This document shows positions 1-11,172 of a stretch of 64,000 nt of DNA, piece by piece (position 1 is the first letter of the stretch; every line of letters starts with the position of its first letter). The notes under the pieces were generated by a model. It was given only the letters and a program-made list of their open reading frames with translations, made no database searches and was not told the DNA's origin. Source of the DNA: Amoebophrya sp. A120 (taxonomy: Eukaryota; Sar; Dinophyceae; Syndiniales; Amoebophryaceae); the NCBI GenBank assembly GCA_905178155.1, contig CAJINV010000010.1:2686587-2750586 (forward strand), written 5' to 3'. Both the position numbers and the translations under genes were made by a program.

Positions 1-989
1 GTTATGTGATTCCGAATTGCAATTCGAACACCACTTGGAATCTCCTGCGTAATTGGCCGCATGACTGTCGTCATTGCCACCAGCAGTGTGATTCTGGGTC
101 AAATTCGGATTTTGCGCGATCAGATTCGCAGCGGCTTGCTGGATCAGACTCGGCATCTCTTTCTTCAACATATTGGAGAACATCTGCTTCTCACGGTTCT
201 TCTGAACGTGATCCGGGCGCGGGCCATGCTGGTTGCGAGAATTCTTGTTGCGGACCAGATTAGCTTTGTGCTTCGTGGTCTCTCCGTTGCTAGACAGAGC
301 GCGTTCTTCCTCGACCATGTGATTCTTTGTTTCTTCGAAACTGAATCCATTAGCCAAAGCACGCTTGTTGCACTCATCGAATTCCTCGCGCATGTTCCCG
401 AAGATACAGTGATAGCGTAACTCTTCAGCCGTAACTTTAGCGCCCAGTTTGAAATTCCAGAAGTTCTTCAGTTTGTCAATATGTTCTTCCACGGTTTCAT
501 CTTCACCCTGCTTGCTGTTGAAATATTCCTTGATCAACATGCGGCGGGCACCGGCGGTCTGCGGGTTAGCCTTTTCCTTGATCTGAAGAATCAACCAGAC
601 TACACACGCGTCAGCCCCGGGCTCTTCCTGAATGTCCTGAGCTTTGGCTCGGGCCTTTCCGGTTAAGGATTTGAATACTGTACCATACAACTTCGCGTAA
701 GCAGCGCGTACTTCGGTTGTGTAGGTGGGCCAGAAGTCCTGTTCGTGTTTGCCGTCAGCAACCCACTGGTCGCAGGCTAACTGATCGACCTCATCCCACT
801 TGTCCATGCAGACTTTTCCTTCTAAGTCCTCTTTGAACTGGGACCGATGTTCAACGAGAACGCCTGAGCGATCACGCTACCCTTGAACGTCTGGAAGTCC
901 TTTCCAGTTTCTCCCTCGTGTTCCGCGTCGTACAGCATTCCGACGGTGCCGGAAGTGCTCGGACGATGGTCATCACCCGGCGCCCCCAT
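1..989 (-). CDS. Gag-like protein of an LTR retrotransposon (partial, frameshifted)
   Basis: On the minus strand an open frame runs from an ATG at 989-987 to the left edge, where it continues outside the window. The first about 50 residues (positions 989-842) include a block around GMLYDAEHEGETGKDFQTFK. A frame change near 840 is then needed to enter the long open frame that covers about 845-1. That frame has the look of retrotransposon capsid: Trp- and Lys-rich helices (for example WPTYTTEVRAAYAKLYGTVF), then a basic Asn/Gln-rich stretch, then the start of a CCHC zinc knuckle (CSNCNSESH, the C-x2-C-x4-H part) cut by the window edge. Gag proteins coat element RNA; Pol would lie to the left. 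The layout fits a Ty1/copia-type gag, but the family is not certain. The frame change suggests a decayed copy or a sequencing error. Confidence 0.6.
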
Positions 990-3191
990 CTTTTCACGAT
1001 GAGCACGCGCGTCGCGGTTGTGTCGTCTGTTGTACTCGGTACACGCGTAGGCGGCTACCTGTACAAGAAATTTGCAATCGAATTCAGATGGTATTCAGCA
1101 TTTCAAATGCGATCATCTTGTTGAATTCGCGATGCAATTACAGACAAAATCAGAATTACATTTAGACTTCTATTTTCAAAACCGATGTAATTCAGTACCT
1201 TTTTCGTGACCTGCTGTCGGGTCCTTGCTCTTGTACCGGCCTGCTGCTTGGTACGTTAAATCCGCCGCCCAAAACTGTAATAGTTTTTGTTGGGGAGGAT
1301 TAACATGCGATTTTTGTGTTCTTGCCGTGCGTGTTCGCATTCAAAATTTCCAATGATTTTAGAAAACAGACCGAAAATAAGTACAATTCTAGTACCTGTC
1401 TTGTTCCTCGCTCGATGCTTCGGCAAAGGTTACGGGCTTCGTAGCGCGCACCTTTGGTCGCTTTGTCTCTCTTGCACCTGTGTAGGTGCATGATTACAAA
1501 TTCTCTCTTACTTTCAAACAGCCTCTGACCGAGTATCAGCAATTGATATCACGGCAGCAAATCACCACTGTTGATTGATTTGAACTCGGTGGCTGGGGGT
1601 TATTTTGCCTAAATTTTTAGTTCAAATTCAAACAAAAATTCTATTCAAAAACACTACCAAAAATTCAAAATTTTCTTTATTTTTCTTCGTGCTTTTAGTA
1701 CCTTCCTGCGGGTCTTGGTGTGGTTGGTGGTTTGGTTCTGGTCCTGGCTTGGTAGGTGTTGTCGTGTTGCGGGGGGACCAGGCTTGGTATTTGTTGTCGT
1801 GTTGGCACTGGTCGTGTCTTGGTGTCAGCGCTCAAGGCTGTGCCGTTAGAATGTCAACCGAATTTTCACGGTGTGAAGACAATCAACGACGAAGAAACGC
1901 GGGCGGTGTGAACACTGGCCATCTTGCATGTCAAGCAGAATCTAGGTGGGATTCAGTGTTTCTTAGTCGCAATCAATCTATGGTGACTATCGTCACAGCC
2001 TGTGGGGAAAAATTTAGCGTTCCAAACAACACACAAACTTTGACGTCTCAGTCAAGGGGGTAAAACATGAAAGTTCAAATTTATTCTAATCACCCTAAAT
2101 TTATGAGAAATCCGATCAACCATCGTTGATCATCACTAGCTTACAGTGTGGGAATTGAATGAACTTCATTTTTGGTTCATTTGTATGAACATGCTGATTT
2201 CACTTTGGATCCAAATTTGAACGACAAATTTAGAGCCTGAATTCAATGAGCATTCAATTTAGGTCGTAGGGAATTTGCTTGGCTTATGATCCTGGTGGAT
2301 TTCATATCTTGCCTAACACTTAATTATGCGCTAAAATAAGTTCCGGAAGATAAAAAATCGAAGCAGTTCCTTTTTTGGCAAGCACGCCGCGTCAGTTGTT
2401 CTGTGATCTTCGTGACGGACAAAGGCAGATATGAAGGAAAATTGCCGCTTCAGGAGTTGTGATGTTTCTTCGCCTCTTGCCTTGGCGCGCGCCGCAATGC
2501 AAAAAGAAAGCGATTGTCTCACTTTCTTTTTGCGATTGAGATTCAGAAGATCTCTGCAGTTGTCTTCCGGACAAGGCGCCCGCATTCGTGATTGTTGCGT
2601 TCCTGTTATCCCTCCACCGCTTTTTTTGGGTGGCGAGGACGCAGCCTGCACACTTTTTTCTTTTTGTTTTTCCTTTTTCATACTCGGTTCCGTTTTGTGC
2701 TTCGCCCGCGTCGAAGTAAGTTACTTTCTGGTGGATCTGGATCATGATCAAAAATGATCGGCAAGCTTCCCGTCTTCCCCTGTTTTTGAAGCTCTGTTTC
2801 GGTATTTTGTTTGAAGGACGAACCACAGTCCATGTTGAGGTGGTGCATCTACATCCACCTGTGACAACGTTTTGGACGCCAGCCGTGATGGCAGTCCGAT
2901 GGGCAATTTTTCCATGATCAGAAACATCAAGAAAACCAGTTGTAGCAGTGGCCTTGGCCGAGGCCGACGAGTCTTGTCGGCGGGCGCTAGGTCGTACAAG
3001 AGGCCTTGCACTTCTGTCCGAACCTTTCGCTTCGTCACGGGAGGACAAAACAAGATGTCGCGATTTGATGCAAGACCCCTTTTCGTCTGTCGTAGGTTTC
3101 AGTAATATTTATGTGGCAAAGATAGACCGTGACCGAGGCTCAGAAAAGCCCACCCTTCCAGACCATCCACCAGCCCTAATCAACAGACACG
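990..3191. other. No supported gene; retroelement leader or LTR region and 5' flank of the next gene
   Basis: No convincing coding frame is seen. The part nearest the Gag start (990 to about 2330) should contain the leader and 5' LTR of the minus-strand element. I could not find LTR borders because only one end is in the window. It is rich in short AATTC/AAATT words and has a T/G-rich patch at 1690-1830. From about 2330 to 3191 the sequence is mixed and probably upstream of the gene that starts at 3192. Confidence 0.35.
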
Positions 3192-6100
3192 ATGCCCCCG
3201 AAGTCTGCCGCGAGCCCCCGCCCGCCGACCGGCTGGGAAAAGAAGGACCTGGATGGCGTTTTCGGAATCTTCAGACCAAAACCAAAAGGAAAAGGAAAGA
3301 CATGGAACAAGAATGAGAGGCGTGTCTTCTTGAATGCCGGAAAAGAGGAGCTTTACATTTACTATGCCTATCCTATACAAAGGGTGGCGGAAACCATTTC
3401 ACTCAGTGATTTTCAATCTTTCTCTACTTCGGAAAGGCCGGATTGGTGTTACATCTGGCTGTACTTCACTCGCGAGGATAAAAACGTCAGGCTCTTCACC
3501 AAGGACCCTTCAGCCGTTGAAGCTTGGACACACGTCTTGCCGTACTTTTTCCAAACCTCACACATGCAGGCCTTGCTACAGGTCCAGGGAACGCTCGTCA
3601 GGGAGAATCTCTACGAAGACAACATACTGCCCTGTCAGTATCCTCTGACGATCTCCGAATTCGAACGAGAATTGCAGCGGATAGCTTCTTTTCCGGAACA
3701 CCAAGAACAGGATAAGAGCAGAAGTACCTTCCCTTCGGCCTTCTACCTGCAGCTGGTAGCTGCGCGAAGGCAAGCTGATATACTTGTCAGTCAGGGGCTT
3801 AAGTAAACGCAGGCTATTCGACGAGGAGGATTGTACAAGGACTTCCTAGGCGTGCTGGAGCAACGACAAGAACAAGAACAACGAGCTTCCGCCGAGGAAC
3901 TAGTAACGTGGGCGGAGACTGCTAGGGGAGGAGGCTTCGCCGCAGCGCTAGAATATGAGCGTTCGAAAACAGTAATAGTTCGGGATAACCAAGGACGTCC
4001 GAGTAGGAAGGAGCGCTATCTCGAGGTAGCTCAGGGAGACGAAAGGCGAAAAGCGATGCCAGCGGATCAATTTGGAAATGCGCAACGGATCAATCAGTTG
4101 GAAAGCGATCTCCAGGAACTCAAGCGACAGCGCGATGCGCTGGAGCAGGAGTCGCACGAGGCACGAGAAGAGGTGGACTTTGAAAACCGTTTAGAATTTG
4201 CGGGGTCGGTGAAGGGGCCAGCCGTCGAAGTTTTACGCATAAGCGGCGAACAGGAAGCAAATAAGGAGGAAATTGAAAAGCACGAAACGGAAATAAAGGT
4301 ACGTCTACTTGATCTTGAAAAGATGAGGAAAAAAACAACACCTGCAGAAAGATCTCTGCAGGAGTTGCCACGATATTTTTCGCGAAAAGACCCCAGTGCG
4401 AAGGATCTCGAAGAGGCGTTTGATGACAAGTGGGAAACGATGCGCAGACAGGGACAGATTACGAGCGTGGGAACGCTCCTAAACGCTGGCGACCAAACTT
4501 TTTCCGAAGAAGGAAAAGGAGAGAGTTCTGCCTCGACTATACCTGGCACAAACGCGCCGAGCGACTCCTCCCCTTCGTCGCGATCCAGCTTCGGGGCATT
4601 CAGTACCCTGCAGGAGCTCGACATTTCTAAAACCGGCGGAACAGAAAAAGACGAGCAACAGCCAATCCAGCCCACAGCCTCCTCGACGTTGAGCAGCGAC
4701 CCAAAAAACAGCAAAATGTTGCACGAGGAACCCCCGAAACCGGCCAAAATAGGAAGAGACGAACTGGGGCGGGAAAAAAGTTTATCGCGAACCTCTCCTG
4801 CTGACGCGGCGGACGCGGATCACAAGGTTTCAGCTATGTCTGTGTGGATTGTAATGCACATAATTGTAATTCATGATCATGAATCATTACCCTGTGCAAA
4901 AGTATCGTACTCGTATAAATGCATGACAAATTTCCTCAGCATGAGACATAAAATTTGTCACTCGGATTCACCTTAAGGAAAAAAATTGCAATGCATGATT
5001 GCAATTACTACGAGTCCGATTCCGACACTTTTGCAGTTCATAATCATGATTGTCTTGCACATGCACGTCGATCCTTCTTTTACCATACTCCGATGAAATG
5101 GAATATTATCATAAAGTAAGACAACGAACACAACTACAGGTACAGGAGCACCAGCACTCCCCGCTTGCGGATGCGGTGGGCGGCGAGATGTTGAATCGGG
5201 CACCAGGGGCAGGGCAGTCTTCTTCTCCTGCCTCGTCCGCCATCGAGACCAAAGTGGTTTCCTCGACAACAGCAGCAAAAACCACGGACCTTCCGGATCA
5301 CAAGGAGGGTCATGACGAGAATCAAGACTCGAAGCCGGAGGATTTGACGAGGAGGAGGTTGATGAGTGGCAATTCCAAGACCGCCCCGCATGCTGAATAC
5401 GAAAGCCACAAGTTGGAGCCTACCACCAGTGGAGGAACAGCAACAGCTACAAAGGGACAAATAGCAACAACAGCAACCAAGAGCAAGAGCAGCGATAAAA
5501 TGTTGCGAGCAGGAGTTGCTTCTAGTACGGACACCAGTATTAAGAAGGTTGACGAGCAGCTGCACGACAACCCGACCCAACAGTCTTTTTCACCAGCTGC
5601 AGCTGGTCCGAAAAGTTCCTCTACCAGTCCGCCGAACGCGGAGAAGAACCAAGAAACCGCCGGCCTTGGTAAAACTACATCTTATTCGACACGAGCCGCG
5701 GCTGCGGGCCATGAAGACGCTGGTACTACGACGGACACGGCTGAGTCAGTACGGGGAGGAGATAAAAATGCTCGTGTAGCTCAAGCTCCAGGTCATCTCG
5801 AATCCTCGCGCGACACCACGATCACCAGGGCAGACTTGAGCGATCCGTCTATGAGCATATCAAGTGCAAATATGTCTGGGTCTGGAGAAATTTAAAGTTG
5901 TCATGCTTGTTGTCTGGCATGACTCAGAAATCTGTGACGCATGAGCAGGAAGAGGGCCTCTTGCCTGTCATGGAAAAACGCAGTGGTCTGTCATTTGGAA
6001 AGCGAAATGTAAAGGAGCCCAGAAAATTGTCATGCGTGGCTGCGCATTGCAGTGCGCCCACCAAACGCGACCCAGCAGCACAAGGTTCCAGACCCAGACA

Positions 6101-9100
6101 CATTTGCAATGCATAGAGCAGTTGGTACCACGAGTTTGAAGCCGATTCGGGAGGAGACGGCTACAACACGAAACACGACTTGCTATCCTGAGTAAATACG
6201 TCCCCACGCCATAGTTGTCATGCAAATCCGCATGCTGAAAATATTTCTCATGCGGAGCCCCATGAGAAGCATCTTCTAGTCGTGTTGCGGAATTTGTCAT
6301 GCTCTAATCAGCATTACAGGCTGGATCTGTGATGCTGCTGAACAAGCTCCACAGGATTACACTACGAGGCCAGACTTGTCATGCGAAACAGCCAAAGGTG
6401 GCTGATTTGTGTAGCAGATTTCCCATCTTGACTATGGAGTGGGGACATTTTTGCTCAGGATACGTGCGCACCTACTCGAAGATGTCCAACATCCACGACA
6501 AGGAGGACGCACACGGGTTTCCGACTTCCACGTCGGCTCGCACGTACATCAATGAGATTCTGTGGCTGCCCCTTGTCTTATGAGAGTGCACAACTCCCCC
6601 TCGCCCTCGTTTGTATGGCATGAACAGCAATACAAACACCAGCACACATGGACCCTGTGCATGACAAATTCACGTGCCTAAAAATGAAGTACTACTTGGG
6701 CCTCCAGAATATGTCATGCATAGTAGTGATACAACTACAAGGGGACAACTGGATTTGGGATTTTCCATGAGAAATGAGAACGAGGGGGAGTTGTGCAGCC
6801 TCATATGTTTCGCTTTGGTCCTCTTTTTTATCCTCGTTAAGCGACGGGACAGGGACCACGAGTGCCAGCACCATGTCTACCACCTCTATCAAATGTAAAA
6901 GTGTCTGGGTCTGGAAGAATAGAGCTTGTCATGCTGTCTTTGGATTCCAAAAAAATCTGTATTGCGTGACCAGCAACAGGAGTCCAGTTTGTGTTACGCG
7001 GGGAGGGAATTTCTCATCTAGCATCACAGAAGAATCTGTGATGCTAGATCATGCATTACATGCATCATGGATCGTACAAAATATGCATCACAAATCCCGA
7101 AATTTTCCAGACCCAGCCATTTTTGCAATCCATAACCTCCCCCGGCGCACACTCGGGCAGCTCTTCGGGAGTTCCGAAGGAGTCGCAGCACTGCGGCTTG
7201 GAAATGACGGTAATGGCAGCTGCGTTCGCGACTTTATCAAATGCAAATATGTCTGGGTGGGCTGGAAAAATGCCAGGTTTGTCATGCACATTTTCTATGT
7301 GCTCGCGTGGTGTCCTTGATGCATGCCCTGGCTGCATCACAGATGCTGCGAGGGCATTCTGATGGATGCTTATACCGCATCAGAAATGCCCTCTCCGCGT
7401 AGCAAAAATTGGACCGCTTTTGCTCTTCACGCAATACAAGATTTTATGTACAGTCTAAAGCTAGCATCACTTCCGGACCGAGACATATTTGCATTTGATA
7501 AACTTTCTCTTTCGCGTTTCTCTACTGGACCAGTAGAGAAACGCGAAAGAGAAAGGAGGACCGCGAACGAGACATCCTGTCGCGACACGGGTTGCTGGGC
7601 GGACACGCGCGGGAAAAGCCCTTCTGGGCATCCGGTCGGTTTGTTTGTGGAGCAGGTGTGTTTGTCCTGTGGTTTCTGTGGTTCGTGTGCACAACGATTG
7701 GCGAGGAATGGCACAAGCCGAGAAGTATCTGGCGCAAAAACGTCAACGCCTCCCCTGCACACTTTTCATTCAAGTTTCTTTGGATTTGCATTTGCAGAAT
7801 TAAAAAATTGGGGCGTCAGTAGTTTGTCATTCGTCTTACGGTGCGAGGCAGTATCGAATGATGGCGCAGCTGAACTTGTCATGCCTGCTTTATCACAGAC
7901 TTGATCTGCTGATAATGGGGCGACGACGTCTTTGCGCAGGATAGGAGCCTGCGAGGCGCTGCTGCACTGGGGACTGATCGTGCTCGTTATTGTATCAAAG
8001 AAAAAAACTGTAACTGTACGGTGTAGGTCGGTAAATGCAGAAATACATGGAAGGCGACGTTTACATAATTTTCCATCTCAGTAGAAAAGCAGAATACACG
8101 ACTACTCCTTTCTTTCACGATAGACTTTCTCATGCACCACAACTACGTGTCCAAATGCCCGGGCATGAAGACAAAAAGCAAACTTGTCATGCTGTCGCTT
8201 CAAGTTCAAGTTAGTAGAAGGCAGCTACACCGGCACCGGTTTTTTCTTGGATACTATCCAAGAAAAAAACATTGTAGGTGTAACTTTTTTGGAAGAACAG
8301 CATTACAAATCTGTCTGGCATGACAGCAAAAACCTGTCATGCGCAGATAGTACGCGAAAACGCCCTTTAATGAACCCTACGACGCATGCCAAGCATGACA
8401 GACGCAATCATGTTGCATGTTAAGCATCACAAATTTACACTAACAACGTTTTTTTCTTGGATAGATACTTTTTCGACTTGCTGCTGGTCGGTACGGTAGT
8501 GGTGGGCAGTATGGAAGCGTCAGAATCGAAATCGACAAAGTCGAAAAATTTGTGATGCAGAAAATCGATGCCAGTTAGACCAATAGTGTGTTGTCGGCGC
8601 ATGAGAAATTTTCCCCGTCCTGGAAGCGAATCTGTCACGCGGTTTAGGGCGAAGGAGCCCCCTTCTGCCATGGTAGTCAGCAGCCGAACTTTTGACGCTA
8701 ACCAGGACTCGAATCCGCCTTCCTTGCATCCTCTGCAGTAGAGTCTCTTTTTGCGTCGCATTTTTATATGCATATAGAGATTAATATTTCATCGACTTTG
8801 TCGATTTCGAGTCTGACACTCCCATAGGCAGGGGCTGTGGTGCCCGTCGGGATGAAGATTCGCGGAGAAAGAGAACAACGTCCCCGTCCGGAAAGAAGGG
8901 AAGAGAGGAAGGAAAACGGGAGCCCGGCACAACCTCGTCCTCCACGCGGAAGAAACGTGACCAGTTGGCATCTACACCCAGCACCGCAGCGGGAGCAGGC
9001 GGCCTGATGGTCCCGGTTCCAAATTATGCATTGCAAACGCATCGCATATAGTACTTTTTGTTTTTTCCGTATTTCTTGATGGCTAAAGAGTCGCTTCGCT

Positions 9101-11035
9101 AATTTTTTTGAAATTAAAGAGGCGAGTTTGTCATGCTGATCCGAAGGCACAAATGCAAAAACGAGTGTTGTATACATTGCTAATAGAACAACCAATGCGA
9201 AGATGCATTTTCAGAGAATACTACTTACGGTGCGGTTGATGAGCTTGACGAGGAATTGTACGAGACCACCGGCTATCAACTGCAAATGTGTCTGGGTCTG
9301 GAAGATTGCCAGGTTTGTCATGCTAGTCTGGCATGACTCGAAACTCTATATTGCGCGGCCGCGAAGCGGTTCTGCATCTGCTGCCTGTCAGGCAAAAACG
9401 CAGTTTCTCATGCGGAGTACGCAACGGAGAACCACGGAAAAACTTGTCCTGCTTGCCAGCGCATTTTTAGAGTGTGCTCACTATACCTTCTCTTGCATCT
9501 TCACAAGTTTCCAGACCCAGACATATTTGCCTTCCATACCGGCACCAGCGACGACGGAGGATTGCAAGAGGAACTTGCGCGTCAGGTCTTTGCCGATGTT
9601 CCGAGCAGCAGTCTTAGTACAACCGGTTCTATCTGTATGCAAGAAAACAACGGTGTGCGTGTAACTCTGTGATGCAGAAAATGCAAAACTTTTACACTTG
9701 TCATGCTGGATCTGCGTCATAGGCTAGTACTTCCATACGTGTTTGCACATACTAGCTGCGCGTGACAGGTTTTCCCTGCACAATGCAAAACGAATTTGTG
9801 ATGCTCGTCTTCCTGCAAAGTTACACTTACACAGTTTTTTTCCTGGATATTCTGGCGTGACGCGTGGCGTGATGTGAAAGCAGTACTCAACGGCACCTTC
9901 GAGGAAAAGCTGCAAGAGATATCCTGATGTGTGAACGCTCTAACTACCCCATTCCTGCTGTTGCCTCTGCTGGGAATTATTGTGTCTGGTGTGGGAGCAC
10001 TTTATTGCGCTGCTCCAAACAACTACAGGACCACGCAGTGGTTTTGTCATGCAGCCGATTTTTCGGTACCTTACGGAACAACCTGAGCACAAGAAGGAGC
10101 GTTTTGATGTGCCAAAACAAAAACTTGTAAATGCGGAACTTTCCCGCTTGCCATGGGGTATCAAGATAGAGCGTTTCTACACGCGATAACTTCAGCTCGA
10201 GGACTGCGAGGAGAAGGCCCTGTATCCGGAAGGCAGCTTGGCGCCGAAGAGTCGCGCAGCCGATGCGGGCAAGGAAAAGCAAAAGGTGGTTAATATTGAA
10301 GAGCTTCAGAATTATAGAGGGAATTCAGTGCGAGCGTGCCTCTGCTTGGCCATGTTCTTGCATCGTCGTGCATAGAAGACAAGTAGTGACTATCACTTCT
10401 GTGATGTAGTCGAATTCGTACGTGGAAATAAAGTCTGAATCTTTTAACAGGCCTCCGCAACCATCTTCAACGAGAATCTGGTCTCTGCGCAGAAGGAAAT
10501 CGCTGTGGGACAGAAGGTGAGTTGTTGCGAACATTGTCACTGTGTCATGCATTCTGCAGAAAAGCAAAAGAGAACCAAGATGGCAATGAGTGCTATAGAA
10601 TGAGTGTCCAAACTTAGATATTGGGACAAGAAGTATAGACGGAAGAAAAAAAAATCACACAACAGCTGCCCGAAACCGTGTCCGTCACTGAGGCCCTATC
10701 TTCGAAGAGCTGCCGCGCTGATGACGGAAAAAAGGTGTGACTGTTTTTCACAATTCGTTTGTCTTGGTGCCTCCAGAAGGCAGTGTCATGCTTCGAAGAT
10801 TCTGCATTTCGCTCTGTTATCAAACCGACAAAGAAAATCAACAAATCAGGCGGAGGACAATTTGAAGAAGGACGAGTGTGTGATGGAAAAAGCTGCGGAA
10901 CCAACGCAGCCCGCTTTGCCCGCGTTGGTCGAAAACAAACCCAGAGCCACCTCCGAGAAGGCACCGTCTTCGAGTCCGGGAAAAAACAAGCAGAACGTAC
11001 TCAGCATTTGGACTTTACAAGGAGAAGGATTGTGA
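3192..11035 (+). CDS. Large multi-exon protein: PH-like N-terminus, coiled coil, about four membrane segments
   Basis: Exons that keep one frame: 3192-3785, 3813-4826, 5140-5857, 6121-6183, 6468-6578, 6811-6886, 7140-7234, 7506-7725, 7949-7992, 8473-8509, 8832-9024, 9226-9273, 9544-9629, 9855-9919, 10194-10327, 10451-10516, 10666-10734, 10850-11035. Total 3819 nt, 1272 aa. Residues about 14-120 look like a pleckstrin-homology fold (WEKKDLDGVFGIF to WTHVLPYFF). Helical charged stretches near residues 290-375 suggest a coiled coil. A Ser/Thr/Ala-rich linker follows. Hydrophobic segments near residues 826 (NEILWLPLVSLWSSFL), 885 (MAAAFATFSFAFLYW), 935 (GAGVFVLWFLWFVCTT) and 970-990 (HWGLIVLVIVDLLLVGTVVV) appear only when the IEs are removed. 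Introns 1, 2 and the last three are GT-AG; the rest are IEs. The function is unknown; a membrane-anchored scaffold or channel-like protein is possible. Confidence 0.75.
4888..5042. mobile_element. Introner element, family B, inside a GT-AG intron
   Basis: Family B TIRs face each other (GCAAAAGTATCGTACTCG at the left, its diverged complement at the right). The 5-bp flank ATCAT is identical on both sides. Direct excision would create a stop, whereas the surrounding GT-AG intron 4827-5139 (phase 0) removes the whole block. This IE therefore seems to have landed in an existing intron. Confidence 0.75.
5858..6115. mobile_element. Introner element, family A
   Basis: TATCAAGTGCAAATATG at the left and the complementary CATTTGCAATGCATA at the right, with an identical 5-bp flank GAGCA on both sides. 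Removing it with one flank joins two coding exons in frame. Confidence 0.85.
6184..6462. mobile_element. Introner element, family H
   Basis: Left end TATCCTGAGTAAATACG, right end TTTTTGCTCAGGATA; flanks CTTGC/CGTGC (one mismatch). The exon frame is kept on removal. The second family H copy is at 47029-47307. Confidence 0.8.
6579..6805. mobile_element. Introner element, family C
   Basis: TATGAGAGTGCACAACTCC at the left with the complementary GGAGTTGTGCAGCCTCATA at the right; flanks TGTCT/TGTTT. It interrupts the codons of a predicted transmembrane helix. Confidence 0.82.
6887..7134. mobile_element. Introner element, family A
   Basis: Family A TIRs (AAAGTGTCTGGGTCTGGA left, complement right) with an identical 5-bp flank ACCTC on both sides. 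Removal keeps the frame. Confidence 0.83.
7235..7500. mobile_element. Introner element, family A
   Basis: Starts TATCAAATGCAAATATG, ends CATATTTGCATTTGATA; flanks GACTT/AACTT. Keeping any other number of flank bases would bring a TAA into frame here, so this junction supports removal of one full 5-bp copy. Confidence 0.83.
7503..7555. repeat. Perfect 26-bp inverted repeat inside a coding exon
   Basis: Left arm 7503-7528 and right arm 7530-7555 are exact complements around the single base 7529. It lies at the start of the exon following a family A IE and is read through in frame as FSFAFLYWTSRETRKRKE. Confidence 0.9.
7726..7943. mobile_element. Introner element, family J (diverged)
   Basis: Left end TATCTGGCGCAAAAACGTC pairs with right end GACGTCTTTGCGCAGGATA. 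The 5-bp flanks are no longer alike (AGAAG/GGAGC), suggesting age. Removal joins two hydrophobic coding segments in frame. Confidence 0.65.
7993..8253. mobile_element. Introner element, family E, abutted by a second copy
   Basis: Left end TATCAAAGAAAAAAACTG, right end GGTTTTTTCTTGGATA. Its right border is split by the next family E copy, which duplicated the bases GATAC at this very end. Confidence 0.65.
8255..8463. mobile_element. Introner element, family E, inserted at the end of another
   Basis: TATCCAAGAAAAAAACATTG at the left, GTTTTTTTCTTGGATA at the right, flanks GATAC/GATAC identical. The left flank copy is the last four bases of the upstream element plus one exon base. The two thus form one compound intron, 7993-8472. 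Confidence 0.8.
8510..8826. mobile_element. Introner element, family K
   Basis: The TIR core TCGAAATCGACAAAGTCGA is near-perfect at both ends (about 35 nt of similarity), flanks GGCAG/GGCAG identical. It is the only copy of this family in the window. Removal joins a membrane segment to a basic RRKR-rich tail in frame. Confidence 0.8.
9025..9220. mobile_element. Probable old introner element, family M
   Basis: Starts TATGCATTGCAAACG and ends CAGAGAATA. TIRs are weak and flanks do not match. It is supported mainly because removal with 5 bp rejoins two open exons in frame, and by an internal TTGTCATGC motif. Confidence 0.45.
9274..9538. mobile_element. Introner element, family A
   Basis: TATCAACTGCAAATGTGTC at the left, CAGACATATTTGCCTTCCATA at the right in complement, flanks CCGGC/CCGGC identical. 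Frame kept on removal. Confidence 0.85.
9630..9849. mobile_element. Introner element, family E (diverged)
   Basis: Left end TATCTGTATGCAAGAAAAC, right end CAGTTTTTTTCCTGGATA; flanks no longer match. Internal TTGTCATGC and TGTGATGC motifs. Frame kept on removal. Confidence 0.65.
9920..10188. mobile_element. Introner element, family L (diverged)
   Basis: Left end TATCCTGATGTGTGAACGC pairs with right end GCGTTTCTACACGCGATA. Flanks do not match. Removal joins two charged coding exons in frame. Confidence 0.6.
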
Positions 11036-11172
11036 AGTGCGCCTTAGTGTTGTAGTTAGTTTTTCGATGTGTATAATGTAACGCACAAGTAAGTACTTAC
11101 ATTCATATTCAAGATGAAGATCAAGAGTGAGGCGTCAAAGAGACAAACGGAAGACCCAATAACACTCTGTAG

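Noticed and set aside
2392-3048. Minus-strand 218-aa open frame upstream of the first gene
   Set aside because: Low-complexity basic sequence without domain; overlaps several equally long frames.
5858-7500. GT-AG splice sites at introner borders
   Set aside because: Borders read exon-TATC...ATA-exon, and no shift within the 5-bp flank creates GT and AG consistently.
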